Below are positions 35,733-44,694 of a stretch of 64,000 nucleotides of DNA, piece by piece. The stretch is from WM-3-3 sp041660045 (GTDB lineage Bacteria > Pseudomonadota > Gammaproteobacteria > Methylococcales > Methylomonadaceae): contig JBAZXA010000004.1 of the NCBI GenBank assembly GCA_041660045.1, positions 124,001 through 188,000 of the forward strand, in the 5' to 3' direction. Every line of letters begins with the position of its first letter. Position 1 is the first letter of the stretch. Under the pieces are notes generated by a model that was not told where the DNA came from, did not search any database, and saw nothing but the letters and a program-made list of their open reading frames with translations. Both the position numbers and the translations under genes were made by a program.

Positions 35733-36566
35733 ATGAATAAAATCATATTTTTAGCTTATTTTTTTGCTTTGTGCAGTTGTTCAACTGGACAAATCAAAAC
35801 AAGCGAAGCCTCTCATGAGCAAACAAACGTCGCATCAAAACACAAGCCATCTTGTAGCATTGATGAGGAAGACAACCAATTTGGCGTAGATGCGCTACTA
35901 TCTCCTTCCTATGTTTTGTCTGATCAGTCCGAAGAACAGGAAAACTTATTACCGCATATCGATAGCTTTTTAAAACAAGGCCTTAAATCAAAACAAGGTA
36001 TAGCTTCTTGGTATGGCCCTGAATTCCACGGCAAGAAAACCGCGGGTGGCGAAATTTTTGATATGTACGCCATGACGGCGGCATCGAAAACCTTGCCTAT
36101 CGCGTCCTATGCCCGTGTCACCAATTTAGAAAACCAACGTAGCGTTATTGTGCGCATTAATGACAAAGGCCCTTTCCATGGCAATCGTGTCATGGACTTA
36201 TCGTATTCTGCCGCTAAAAAAATTGGCATACATGAATCCGGTACCGGCATGGTAAAAATTACAGCCATACCACAAGAACAAGCTTTGCCTATGTTACAAG
36301 CTTCAGCGGCACGCCAGGCCAAACACGTGTTCTTGCAAGTGGGTGCGTTTAAAAACAAACATCAAGCCGAAAAATTACAAAGCATAATTGCCTCCCACCA
36401 ATTGCCTGAACCCAAAATTTTAGCGTCTACTTATAAAAAAGCATCCATTTATAAAGTTCAAATGGGGCCTATTCCGCCGAGTGAAAATGCTAAAGTGCTT
36501 AGCGAACAACTGGCACAAATCGGCATTACCGAAACTCAATTTGTTACTGAAACCAGACAAAACTAG
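35733..36566 (+). CDS. rlpA: RlpA-like septal/rare lipoprotein with SPOR domain
   Basis: The 277 residues comprise a lipoprotein-like signal (ALCSC), a double-psi beta-barrel RlpA domain (GIASWYGPEFHGKKTAGGE, about residues 89-180) and a C-terminal SPOR domain (VFLQVGAFKNKHQAEKL, about 200-275) that binds denuded glycan. In Pseudomonas RlpA is a lytic transglycosylase for such glycan. The gene follows mltB by 4 bases, and the mltB-rlpA-dacA order is widely conserved. Confidence 0.93.
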   Translation: MNKIIFLAYFFALCSCSTGQIKTSEASHEQTNVASKHKPSCSIDEEDNQFGVDALLSPSYVLSDQSEEQENLLPHIDSFLKQGLKSKQGIASWYGPEFHGKKTAGGEIFDMYAMTAASKTLPIASYARVTNLENQRSVIVRINDKGPFHGNRVMDLSYSAAKKIGIHESGTGMVKITAIPQEQALPMLQASAARQAKHVFLQVGAFKNKHQAEKLQSIIASHQLPEPKILASTYKKASIYKVQMGPIPPSENAKVLSEQLAQIGITETQFVTETRQN

Positions 36567-36617
36567 GCCTAGCCATGTTACAATGGCTACATTTACTCTG
36601 GGTTTTACTATATCAAA

Positions 36618-37784
36618 ATGGCGTCCATCCTAAAATTTAAGCCTTATTATTTAATTTTATTTTTTGGGTTGCTGATCAACCTTAACCCCACCTGGGCCGC
36701 CGACAACGACCTTGTTACACCCTCAGCGCCAGTGCTTACCGCTAATAGTTTTGTCGTATTAGATTATAACAGCGGTAAATATTTAGCTGAAAATAACGCC
36801 GACACACGGGTTGCGCCAGCCAGCCTCACCAAAATCATGACCGTTTATGTTGTCTTTAAAGAACTAAGCAACGGCCATTTACATTTGGAAGACAAAGCCA
36901 CTATTAGCAATAAAGCTTGGAGCACTGGTGGCTCACGCATGTTTGTTGAAGTCAACAACCAAATTTCCATTGAAGATTTGCTGCATGGCGTCATTATCCA
37001 ATCCGGCAACGATGCCAGTGTTGCTTTAGCAGAACATGTCGCGGGTAATGAAGCTACATTTGCCGACTTAATGAACCAACACGCTGCCCGTTTAGGCATG
37101 GCTGGCACCCATTTTGTCAATAGCGACGGCCTACCAAATCCCGACCATTACACCACTGCACGTGACTTAGGCGTTTTAACACGTGCCTTAATCAAAGAAT
37201 TTCCAGATTACTACCGCTGGTTTTCGCAAAAAGAATTTACCTACAATAAAATCACCCAACAAAACCGAAACAAACTGCTTTGGCGCGACCCTTCAGTGGA
37301 TGGCGTAAAAACCGGCTTTACAGATGATGCTGGCTATTGCTTGGTGGCTTCTGCCTTGCGCAACGAAATGCGGTTAATCTCCGTGGTCATGGGCACTAAA
37401 AGCACAAATATTAGGGCTAACGAAAATGAAGCCTTGCTCAATTATGGCTTTCGGTTTTTTGAGACCCACCGCCTATATCCAGGCCAAAGCACTTTAGCCG
37501 AAGCTAGAATTTGGCAAGGCAAAAGCCAAAAACTACCGGTCGGCTTATCAGAAGACTTGTTCGTAAGTATTCCAAGAAGGCATTATAATGACCTTAAGGC
37601 AACTTTAAATGTGGATACCAACCTTGTTGCACCCATTACTAAAGGCGCAAAATTAGGCACCGTGCATGTTACCCTAGCCAATGAGCCGTTAACAGATATA
37701 GACTTAATTGCCTTGGAAGCCATGGAAAAAGGTAACATATTCGAACGCATCTATGATCAGGCTTTACGCCTGATAGGAAAATAA
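36618..37784 (+). CDS. dacA: D-alanyl-D-alanine carboxypeptidase (PBP5/6 family)
   Basis: The enzyme removes the terminal D-Ala of peptidoglycan stem peptides in the periplasm. In 388 residues: signal peptide (ending TWAAD), active-site Ser in PASLTKIMT, SGNDA as second motif, KTGFTDDAG as third, and a C-terminal PBP5 domain with an amphipathic membrane-binding end. The next gene starts one base from its stop and encodes a D-amino acid aminotransferase. Confidence 0.95.
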   Translation: MASILKFKPYYLILFFGLLINLNPTWAADNDLVTPSAPVLTANSFVVLDYNSGKYLAENNADTRVAPASLTKIMTVYVVFKELSNGHLHLEDKATISNKAWSTGGSRMFVEVNNQISIEDLLHGVIIQSGNDASVALAEHVAGNEATFADLMNQHAARLGMAGTHFVNSDGLPNPDHYTTARDLGVLTRALIKEFPDYYRWFSQKEFTYNKITQQNRNKLLWRDPSVDGVKTGFTDDAGYCLVASALRNEMRLISVVMGTKSTNIRANENEALLNYGFRFFETHRLYPGQSTLAEARIWQGKSQKLPVGLSEDLFVSIPRRHYNDLKATLNVDTNLVAPITKGAKLGTVHVTLANEPLTDIDLIALEAMEKGNIFERIYDQALRLIGK

Positions 37785-38629
37785 TGGAAAACCAAACAGT
37801 TTATTTGAATGGCCAATATTTACCCTTGGATCAAGCTAAAATATCGGTATTAGACCGTGGTTTTTTGTTTGGTGATGGGGTTTATGAGGTCATACCCGCT
37901 TATGGCGGAAAGTTTTTCCATTTTAAAGAGCACTTGCTGCGCTTAGATAACAGCTTAAGCGGCATTCGCCTTACTAACCCCAATACCCTAGAACAATGGT
38001 TTAACATTTTAAACCCCCTGCTAGACCCAACGCTGGATCAATATATTTACTTGCAGATTACTCGCGGTACGGGCTCAAAAAGAGACCATGCTTTTCCTGA
38101 GCATATTTCGCCTACCGTATTTGCCATGTGCTCCAATATAGAACAGTTTGCTGGCCGTACTGAAGGTATTAAAGCCGTTACCTTGGATGATAGCCGGTGG
38201 GATTTATGTAACGTTAAAGCCACAACCCTGCTTGCCAATATTTTATTACGTCAAAAAGCGATTGAACAAGGCAGTGCAGAAGCCCTTTTAGTTAAAAATG
38301 GCATAGTCACTGAAGGTGCCGCCAGTAACATTTTTGCTGTTATCGATGGCGTCTTGACCACGCCACCGAAAGGCCCCGCAATTTTGCCCGGCATCACCCG
38401 CGATGTGATTTTAGAACTCGCGCAAAAAAACCATATCGCCTGCCAAGAACACAGCATCACACTGGACGCCTTAAAATCTGCCAGTGAAATTTGGGTAACG
38501 AGCTCTACCCGCGAAATTGTACCGATAATTAATTTGGACAACCAAATCATTTCCGGCGGCAAACCGGGGCCTGTTTGGGACAAAATGAACCAGATCTTTC
38601 AAGCTTATAAAACTCAAGCCCATGAGTGA
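37784..38629 (+). CDS. dat: D-amino acid aminotransferase (PLP class IV)
   Basis: This 281-residue class IV aminotransferase interconverts D-Ala and D-Glu with their keto acids in well-studied relatives. Features are YLNGQYLP, DRGFLFGDGVYEV, the PLP-binding Lys in CNVKATTLLAN, EGAASNIFAV and the phosphate-binding LPGITRDVIL. TAATG coupling to dacA, whose product releases D-Ala, makes D-Ala reuse a sensible inference. A branched-chain or aminodeoxychorismate lyase role is less likely given the motif set. Confidence 0.88.
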   Translation: MENQTVYLNGQYLPLDQAKISVLDRGFLFGDGVYEVIPAYGGKFFHFKEHLLRLDNSLSGIRLTNPNTLEQWFNILNPLLDPTLDQYIYLQITRGTGSKRDHAFPEHISPTVFAMCSNIEQFAGRTEGIKAVTLDDSRWDLCNVKATTLLANILLRQKAIEQGSAEALLVKNGIVTEGAASNIFAVIDGVLTTPPKGPAILPGITRDVILELAQKNHIACQEHSITLDALKSASEIWVTSSTREIVPIINLDNQIISGGKPGPVWDKMNQIFQAYKTQAHE

Positions 38630-38885
38630 AGATACCCTACTGGAATTTCCCTGCCAATTTGCCATTAAGGTGATGGGGAAAACGTCGCCAGAATTGGACA
38701 TCATCGTCATCGAAATCGTCAAACGCCATAGCCCAGAACTAAACACTGAGGCAGTGCGCCTTAGACCTAGCAAAGCAGGCAATTACACTGCCGTTACTAT
38801 TACCATTGAAGCCTACAGTAAACAACAGCTAGATGCCATTTACCAAGACTTAACCGATTGCCCCCACATTATGATGGCACTCTAA
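38622..38885 (+). CDS. ybeD: DUF493/YbeD family protein
   Basis: This is an 87-residue ferredoxin-fold ACT-like protein of the YbeD family, whose position between dacA and lipB is conserved across gammaproteobacteria. LEFPCQFAIKVMGKTSPELD and the end YQDLTDCPHIMMAL are characteristic. Its molecular role is unknown; link to lipoate metabolism is by neighbourhood. It overlaps the aminotransferase gene by 8 bases. Confidence 0.9.
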   Translation: MSEDTLLEFPCQFAIKVMGKTSPELDIIVIEIVKRHSPELNTEAVRLRPSKAGNYTAVTITIEAYSKQQLDAIYQDLTDCPHIMMAL

Positions 38886-38902
38886 ACCTTAAACCATCTA
38901 GC

Positions 38903-39511
38903 ATGCCCATAACCATCCGAGACTTAGGCCTGCAAGATTATCACCGCGTTTGGCAAGACATGCAGCAATTTACCCTGCAACGTCAAGACAATACCGCCGA
39001 TGAAATTTGGATTACTGAACATTTTCCTACATTTACTTTAGGGCTAAACGGCAAACCGGAACACCTGCTCAATACCGGTGACATCCCCGTTGTTAAAACC
39101 GACCGCGGCGGTCAAGTCACTTACCACGGTCCAGGGCAACTAGTTGTTTACACCTTGCTAGACATCAACCGGCAGCAACTCAATATACGGCAATTGGTTA
39201 GCCTATTAGAACAAGCGATGATTAGCGTTTTAAGCCTACATCACATCCACGCTATCGCCCGCCCAGAAGCACCAGGTGTTTATGTGGACAACAAAAAAAT
39301 TGGTGCCATAGGCTTGCGCATTAAAAGAAACTGTAGTTATCATGGCCTAAGTTTTAACAACCATATGGACTTAACACCATTTCGGCGCATTAATCCCTGC
39401 GGTTATGCTGGCCTTGAAGTTACCCAACTTGCCGATTTAGGCGTCAACCTCAGCAATCCAGAATTAGCCACCTTAGTGGTTAATACAATCACGACGGCAT
39501 TACAAACATGA
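38903..39511 (+). CDS. lipB: Octanoyl-[acyl-carrier protein]:protein N-octanoyltransferase
   Basis: LipB moves octanoyl from ACP to lipoyl domains. From ATG 38903 it is 202 residues, with GGQVTYHGPGQLVVY, the catalytic Lys in NKKIGAIGLRI and the catalytic Cys in RINPCGYAGLEVTQ. An upstream in-frame TTG would overlap ybeD and is not used. It overlaps lipA by 4 bases. Confidence 0.96.
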   Translation: MPITIRDLGLQDYHRVWQDMQQFTLQRQDNTADEIWITEHFPTFTLGLNGKPEHLLNTGDIPVVKTDRGGQVTYHGPGQLVVYTLLDINRQQLNIRQLVSLLEQAMISVLSLHHIHAIARPEAPGVYVDNKKIGAIGLRIKRNCSYHGLSFNNHMDLTPFRRINPCGYAGLEVTQLADLGVNLSNPELATLVVNTITTALQT

Positions 39512-40470
39512 GCAATCAAGCCCCATCGCGGTTTACCCCAAAATCCCATCAACGTAATGCTGAAAAACTCGCGCGCATCCCCATAAAAGTTGAAACAACC
39601 GACGCCCCGCTACGCAAACCCGATTGGATACGCATTAAACTGACCGGTAGCGAAGAAGTTAACCGGATTAAAAGCCTGTTGCGTGAACATCAGCTGCACA
39701 GTGTGTGTGAAGAAGCCGCCTGCCCAAATTTAAACGAATGTTTCCAGCACGGCACCGCCACCTTTATGATCATGGGCGATATATGCACGCGCCGCTGCCC
39801 ATTTTGTGATGTTGCCCATGGCAAACCGCTAGCCTTAGACCCCAACGAACCGCTGCACCTAGCGACCGCCATTAAAGCACTAGAGTTAAATTATGTGGTG
39901 ATCACTTCTGTGGACCGTGATGACCTCCGCGATGGCGGTGCCAGTCATTTTGCCGACTGCATATCCGCCATTCGTTTACATAGCCCAAAAACCAAAATTG
40001 AAATATTAGTACCTGATTTTCGGGGTCGCCTGGAAAAAGCCGTCAGCATATTGCAAACCCAGCCTTGCGATGTGTTCAACCACAATTTAGAAACCGTACC
40101 CAGGCTATACCCACAAGCCAGACCAGGTGCCGATTACCAAGCATCCCTAAAACTATTACAACAATACCAACTAAGCCAGCCACAAACCCCTACTAAATCA
40201 GGCTTAATGCTAGGCTTAGGTGAATATCCGGAAGAAGTGCATGAGGTAATGCGCGATTTACTCGCGCACGGCTGCAGCATGCTCACCCTCGGTCAATACC
40301 TGCAACCCAGCAAAGATCATCTGCCCGTAAAAGCCTATGTTACCCCCCAACAATTTGCCGACTACGCCAAAGTAGCCCAAGACTTAGGCTTTGAACAAGT
40401 CGCCAGCGCCCCCTTAGTCCGCTCCTCTTACCATGCCGATTTACAGGCTAAGGGCGTTATGGCACCTTAA
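39508..40470 (+). CDS. lipA: Lipoyl synthase
   Basis: LipA is a radical-SAM enzyme inserting two sulfurs into octanoyl groups. The 320 residues contain the auxiliary cluster motif CEEAACPNLNEC, the radical-SAM CxxxCxxC in CTRRCPFCD, and a C-terminal LVRSSYHA whose Ser ligates the auxiliary cluster. It is the last gene of the plus-strand block. Confidence 0.98.
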   Translation: MSNQAPSRFTPKSHQRNAEKLARIPIKVETTDAPLRKPDWIRIKLTGSEEVNRIKSLLREHQLHSVCEEAACPNLNECFQHGTATFMIMGDICTRRCPFCDVAHGKPLALDPNEPLHLATAIKALELNYVVITSVDRDDLRDGGASHFADCISAIRLHSPKTKIEILVPDFRGRLEKAVSILQTQPCDVFNHNLETVPRLYPQARPGADYQASLKLLQQYQLSQPQTPTKSGLMLGLGEYPEEVHEVMRDLLAHGCSMLTLGQYLQPSKDHLPVKAYVTPQQFADYAKVAQDLGFEQVASAPLVRSSYHADLQAKGVMAP

Positions 40471-40559
40471 AACCTCCTACGTTTGTTGTTGTGCAAACAA
40501 GCACTACAAATATTGACCCAACAGCCATCAATTTAGCTTTTGCCAGAGCTGTTACCCAA

Positions 40560-41174
40560 TTAAAGTGTATTAAGCAGCTCTGCCCGCGCAGCATAAATCA
40601 CTCGCGTGGCTGACCGCAATAAGTAGCCCACAAGCACAAGCGCTACAGCAATATCGGGCCATGCAGAACCCGTAAGCCAGACCATTCCGGCCGTGGCAAA
40701 CACGGCAAGGTTTGTAATAATATCGTTTCTTGAGCACTCCCAAACGGAACTCATATTGATGTCCTCGTTCCGATGCCGCCATAGCAGAAAGAAACACAGT
40801 GAGTTAGCGCACAGGCCCAAGATACTGAAAGCGCCCATAATCTCGAATTGAGGCATACTCGGCACGAATAGTTTGTACACAATTTGGGCTACAACTGCTA
40901 TTGCCGCAAGAAAAATTAGCCAGCCCTTAAACTGGGCTACTTTTGCCTTAATACCCGCACTTTTTGACACCGCATAAAGACTAAGCCCATAGGTTATTGC
41001 ATCGCCAAAATTATCCATGCTGTCAGCAAGTAACGCAGTGGATTTTCCGTACAAGGCGGCGATAGCCATCACTAAAAACATTAACGCATTTATGGCAAGA
41101 ACAACTTTTAGCGTGCCTCGCTGCCGATTTTGTAATTGCTCTAAAGAACAATTATTGCCACAACATCCGCTCAT
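40560..41174 (-). CDS. Cation diffusion facilitator family transporter
   Basis: This 204-residue membrane protein has five or six hydrophobic helices and the CDF metal-site pattern: DSMDNFGDA in the second helix and, in the fifth, WPDIAVALVL, with NDIITN before it. The usual HxxxD pair is altered, giving DxxxN/D ligands, so metal preference is uncertain. The N-terminus SGCCGNNC is Cys-rich and may bind metal. CDF proteins normally export Zn, Co, Ni, Fe or Cd. ATG 41174 follows AGGGGT. The cytoplasmic C-terminal domain is short. It stands alone between lipA and the cobalamin cluster. Confidence 0.8.
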   Translation of the reverse strand: MSGCCGNNCSLEQLQNRQRGTLKVVLAINALMFLVMAIAALYGKSTALLADSMDNFGDAITYGLSLYAVSKSAGIKAKVAQFKGWLIFLAAIAVVAQIVYKLFVPSMPQFEIMGAFSILGLCANSLCFFLLWRHRNEDINMSSVWECSRNDIITNLAVFATAGMVWLTGSAWPDIAVALVLVGYLLRSATRVIYAARAELLNTL

Positions 41175-41403
41175 TGTTAAACCCCTATTCAAAATAACCT
41201 TGAAGGGAATTATATGCCCACGCCTGTTGCACTGTATAAGAATAGCGCATCGATGATTTGCACATTTGCTATTAGATTGATGACCAACCCCGTTCGCTAG
41301 CCATTATTTGACGGCTAAGGCAGGGTTAAATCAAACTGGCATTCAGCTATTTACACTGAGTGTTTTATCTTTGATTTCCCTGTGCATTATGGGCTAAGCG
41401 AAC

Positions 41404-42351
41404 CTACCCTGAGCAACCCGCATTAAAACCCAAACGTTCCCGGTGTTGACACAGTAATTGCCGAAACAGCTGTGGGTCTTTTTGTTGGATTACCGCGCCT
41501 GCACGGGGATACAACTGATATTCTAATCGCGAAAGCCAAAAACGTAATGCTGCAGACCTCAGTTGTACAGGCCAATATTGTTTTTCTAAGGCTGTTAATG
41601 GTCTAGCCATTTCATACCCCGATAGCAGTGTTGCCATTTTCTTGTGGTTTAGCTTACCCTGTTCCTGGCACCAGTCATTGGTAGTAATAGCAATATCCAG
41701 CAGTAATAGGCCTTGGCCTGCGCTATAAAAATCTAATATCCCGCTGAGTTTGTTATCCATAAACAATGCGTTATCGCGGAATAAATCACCGTGAATAATG
41801 CCCGTGGGTAGAGCAACAGCGCTATATTTAGCCTGGAAGCGCAGCTCATCATTGATTAAGGCTTGGTCGCTGGCACTAAGCTGGTGGCCTAGTTTGTCCA
41901 TTACGGCCTGGCACCAGCTTAAGCCATGGTTGCTCACCATAGGAAAATCATAGCCTAGGGTTTGCAGATGTAGCCTGCCTAAGTGCCAGCCAATTTCATG
42001 GCAATGTTGCACTGAAGGCGTTAAGGTAGCACGACCAAAAAGACGCTGAAATACCGCTGCTTGCTTGTTGCCTAATAAGCCTAAAGATTGGCCTTGTTTG
42101 TCCAGTTTAAGGCATGGGCAGGGTAAATTGGTTTTAGCTAAATTTTGCAGTAAATTGATATAGTGCGGTAACGCATCAGCACTAAGTGACTCGAACAAGG
42201 TTAAAACATAGTCACCTGTAGTAGCAAATATAAGGTAATTGGTATTATCAACCCCATCCAATATGCCCTCATAACCGAGCACATCGCCTAACCGGTAATG
42301 GCTAAAAAAATGCCTAAGTTGGTCAGGCGACACCGTTGAATAAACAGACAT
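41404..42351 (-). CDS. thrB: Homoserine kinase family (APH-fold) kinase at the end of the cobalamin run
   Basis: The 315-residue protein is of the ThrB type that has the aminoglycoside-phosphotransferase fold: GVDNTNYLIFAT near the start, the catalytic HGDLFRDN at 187-194 and the metal-binding Asp207 in ILDFYS. Family members phosphorylate homoserine for threonine synthesis. It lies 46 bases after cbiB in the cobalamin run. Because CobC and CbiB, encoded just upstream, need threonine phosphate, an L-threonine kinase role is conceivable but unproven. Confidence 0.8.
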   Translation of the reverse strand: MSVYSTVSPDQLRHFFSHYRLGDVLGYEGILDGVDNTNYLIFATTGDYVLTLFESLSADALPHYINLLQNLAKTNLPCPCLKLDKQGQSLGLLGNKQAAVFQRLFGRATLTPSVQHCHEIGWHLGRLHLQTLGYDFPMVSNHGLSWCQAVMDKLGHQLSASDQALINDELRFQAKYSAVALPTGIIHGDLFRDNALFMDNKLSGILDFYSAGQGLLLLDIAITTNDWCQEQGKLNHKKMATLLSGYEMARPLTALEKQYWPVQLRSAALRFWLSRLEYQLYPRAGAVIQQKDPQLFRQLLCQHRERLGFNAGCSG

Positions 42352-42397
42352 TTAACCGCTGTTTATAGCTGTAGATGTGAAGGTAGGCTGCGCACTA

Positions 42398-43294
42398 TCA
42401 AGCGTAAGCCATGCCTAACGCCAGCCCTACCAATATCAGCCCATTAAACCCCGTTTTCATGTTTAATGCTTGCACCAGTGTTTGATGATTGACAGGATTC
42501 AGCGGCAAGCCTAAGGTTGGTTTCTGTTTTAATTGGCCATGGTAATAGGCATTACCACCTAAACTAACACCTAAAGCACCAGCCATGGCGGCAATAGGAA
42601 AGCCTGCATTTGGGCTTTCCAATTTCTTGCCATCGCGCAAGATACATAGCCAAGCCCTTGGTTTATCACTAGCCAATAACACCATCAGTAGCGCGGTTAT
42701 GCGTGCTGGGATAAAATTGGCAACATCATCCAATATCGCTGCCGTCTTACCGAAATAGAAATAATGTTCGGTTTTATAAGCAATCATAGAATCCAGCGTA
42801 TTGATGGCTTTGTAAACCGCAATACCGGGCAAACCGAACAATAGTAGATAAAACAAAGGTGCGATAACGCCATCGCTAAGGTTTTCGGCCCAGGTTTCCA
42901 ACGCTGCCTTATAAATTTCAGTTTCTGTCATCGCCTCAGTATCTCGGCTAACCAGCTGGCTTATAGCCTGCCTGGGCTGTGCTGCGGTTAAGATTGCGGC
43001 AACAGCAGCATGCAGCATGTGCATCGCTAAACCGGTAGACGCCAATACGGCCATTAAAAGTAAACCCAAAAAATCCGGTAACAGTCGGCACACATAAACC
43101 AGTAGTAGGCTAATTAGCAAAGTTAGGCCCAGCAAGCTGATAACCAATAAGGCCCCCGGTAAAATCCGCTTACTGTAAAAGCGCCGCTCGTAAGCATGGA
43201 TATACTCACCCATCCACACTACTGGATGTTTGCAGGGTAATTCCCCAAATAGCATATCGATCAAATAAGCCAGCAAGGCTAATTCAAAATACAT
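42398..43294 (-). CDS. cbiB: Adenosylcobinamide-phosphate synthase (cobalamin biosynthesis protein CbiB/CobD)
   Basis: CbiB joins aminopropanol (or its phosphate) to adenosylcobyric acid. The 298-residue integral membrane protein has several hydrophobic helices plus GELPCKHPVVWMGEYI near the start, AYKAINTLDSMIAYKTEHYFYFG and the typical ESPNAGFPIAAMAGAL. Its ATG overlaps the cbiP stop. Confidence 0.95.
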   Translation of the reverse strand: MYFELALLAYLIDMLFGELPCKHPVVWMGEYIHAYERRFYSKRILPGALLVISLLGLTLLISLLLVYVCRLLPDFLGLLLMAVLASTGLAMHMLHAAVAAILTAAQPRQAISQLVSRDTEAMTETEIYKAALETWAENLSDGVIAPLFYLLLFGLPGIAVYKAINTLDSMIAYKTEHYFYFGKTAAILDDVANFIPARITALLMVLLASDKPRAWLCILRDGKKLESPNAGFPIAAMAGALGVSLGGNAYYHGQLKQKPTLGLPLNPVNHQTLVQALNMKTGFNGLILVGLALGMAYA

Positions 43295-44694
43295 TAATGC
43301 ACCTGCAAGGCTTTTAAAATGGTATCTATCGCCAAATTGTCCGCGACCATATCGGCAAAACCCTGTATTTCTTGGTCACGGTATAGACCATAGGCATAGC
43401 CCTGATATTGGGGATTGATATTTTTGAAATAATCGGTACGGAAGCTATCGTCATCAAAAACACCATGTATATGCGTACCTGCGATGTTGCCTCGATGAAA
43501 ATACAGCGGATATTTAGCCATACGGCCACAATGGATTTCATAACCTTTAAGCGCCGGATAGGAAAATAGCGGATAGTGCCCGCGCGTGAGTATTTTAGGG
43601 TGTTGATAGACCACATCATCATCAATAAACCCCAGCCCTGCTTGCACGCTAGCACTGTCATGCTCCACGGCATTAGGGTCGTGCAAGTGCCCGCATAGCA
43701 TTTGGTAGCCGCCGCAAATTCCAAAAATGGCTTTTTTAAACTGCTGCAGCTCCTTAAATAACCCTTGCGCGTGCAGCCACTGCAAATCGCGCATTACGGT
43801 TTTACTGCCCGGTAACAGCAACATATCAAAGCTGGCTAAAGGCTGGTAAGCCTGTATTAATTCAACGTGCAGCTGTTCATCCGCCATCAGCGCATCAACA
43901 TCATTATAATTACTAAGGCCGGGGTAGGCGATAACGGCAATTCGGATTTTGACATCCTTCATTCGCTGCCGGTAATTAGCCAATGATTGTGAATCTTCCA
44001 TGTCTATATTCAATGGCCGAAATGGCAACACACCTAAAACAGGCACGCCAAAACGTTCGCTGATAATTTTTTCACCTTCATCAAAAAAACGCCGATCACC
44101 GCGAAATTTATTGATGACCACACCGATCAAATTACTGCGCATAACAGGATCCATCAATTCCAGCGTGCCGTAAATTGACGCAAATACCCCACCTCGTTCT
44201 ATATCCGCCACCAGGATGTTTTGGCTATTAAAGGTTTTTGCCACAAAGGTATTGGATAGGTCTTTGTGTAATAAATTTAACTCCACTGGCGAACCTGCCC
44301 CTTCTGCCACCACTACATCATAGTCTTGCTGCAGCAAACTAAAAGCTTGTTTCACTTGCGATTTTAAGTGCTCTATATCGGCATAATAATCAACAATAGA
44401 TTGATTTTTATAAACCAAACCGTTGACCACCACTTGCACGGAACCATTACCATGGGATTTCAATAACACCGGATTAAACAAAAAACTCGGTTCAAGCCGG
44501 GCCGCTTCGGCCTGCAAGCATTGCGCCCTGGCTATTTCCCGGCCTTCGTGGGTAACTCCGGAATTGTTCGATACGTTTTGCGCCTTAAAGGGTGCAACTT
44601 TAAAGCCTAAATCCGCTAATATCCGGCATAAGGCCATAACTACCGTGGTTTTACCGGCATCCGAACTAGTCCCTAAAACAGCTAACGGCTTCAT
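43294..44694 (-). CDS. cbiP: Cobyric acid synthase
   Basis: This enzyme amidates carboxylates b, d, e and g of adenosylcobyrinic acid a,c-diamide. The 466 residues include an ATP-binding P-loop-like GTSSDAGKTTVV, VAEGAGSPVELNL, and a triad-type glutaminase domain with the Cys in FGICGGYQMLCG. It overlaps cobC by 4 bases upstream and cbiB downstream. It is also known as CobQ. Confidence 0.96.
   Translation of the reverse strand: MKPLAVLGTSSDAGKTTVVMALCRILADLGFKVAPFKAQNVSNNSGVTHEGREIARAQCLQAEAARLEPSFLFNPVLLKSHGNGSVQVVVNGLVYKNQSIVDYYADIEHLKSQVKQAFSLLQQDYDVVVAEGAGSPVELNLLHKDLSNTFVAKTFNSQNILVADIERGGVFASIYGTLELMDPVMRSNLIGVVINKFRGDRRFFDEGEKIISERFGVPVLGVLPFRPLNIDMEDSQSLANYRQRMKDVKIRIAVIAYPGLSNYNDVDALMADEQLHVELIQAYQPLASFDMLLLPGSKTVMRDLQWLHAQGLFKELQQFKKAIFGICGGYQMLCGHLHDPNAVEHDSASVQAGLGFIDDDVVYQHPKILTRGHYPLFSYPALKGYEIHCGRMAKYPLYFHRGNIAGTHIHGVFDDDSFRTDYFKNINPQYQGYAYGLYRDQEIQGFADMVADNLAIDTILKALQVH

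Noticed and set aside
40471..40559. Possible terminator between lipA and the CDF gene
   Set aside because: No stable stem followed by a T-run on either strand could be found in this 89-base convergent gap.
41300..41402. Imperfect inverted repeat (GTTCGCTAGCC and GGCTAAGCGAAC) after the cobalamin run
   Set aside because: The arms are about 90 bases apart with a mismatch and no T-run, so neither terminator nor element end can be supported.
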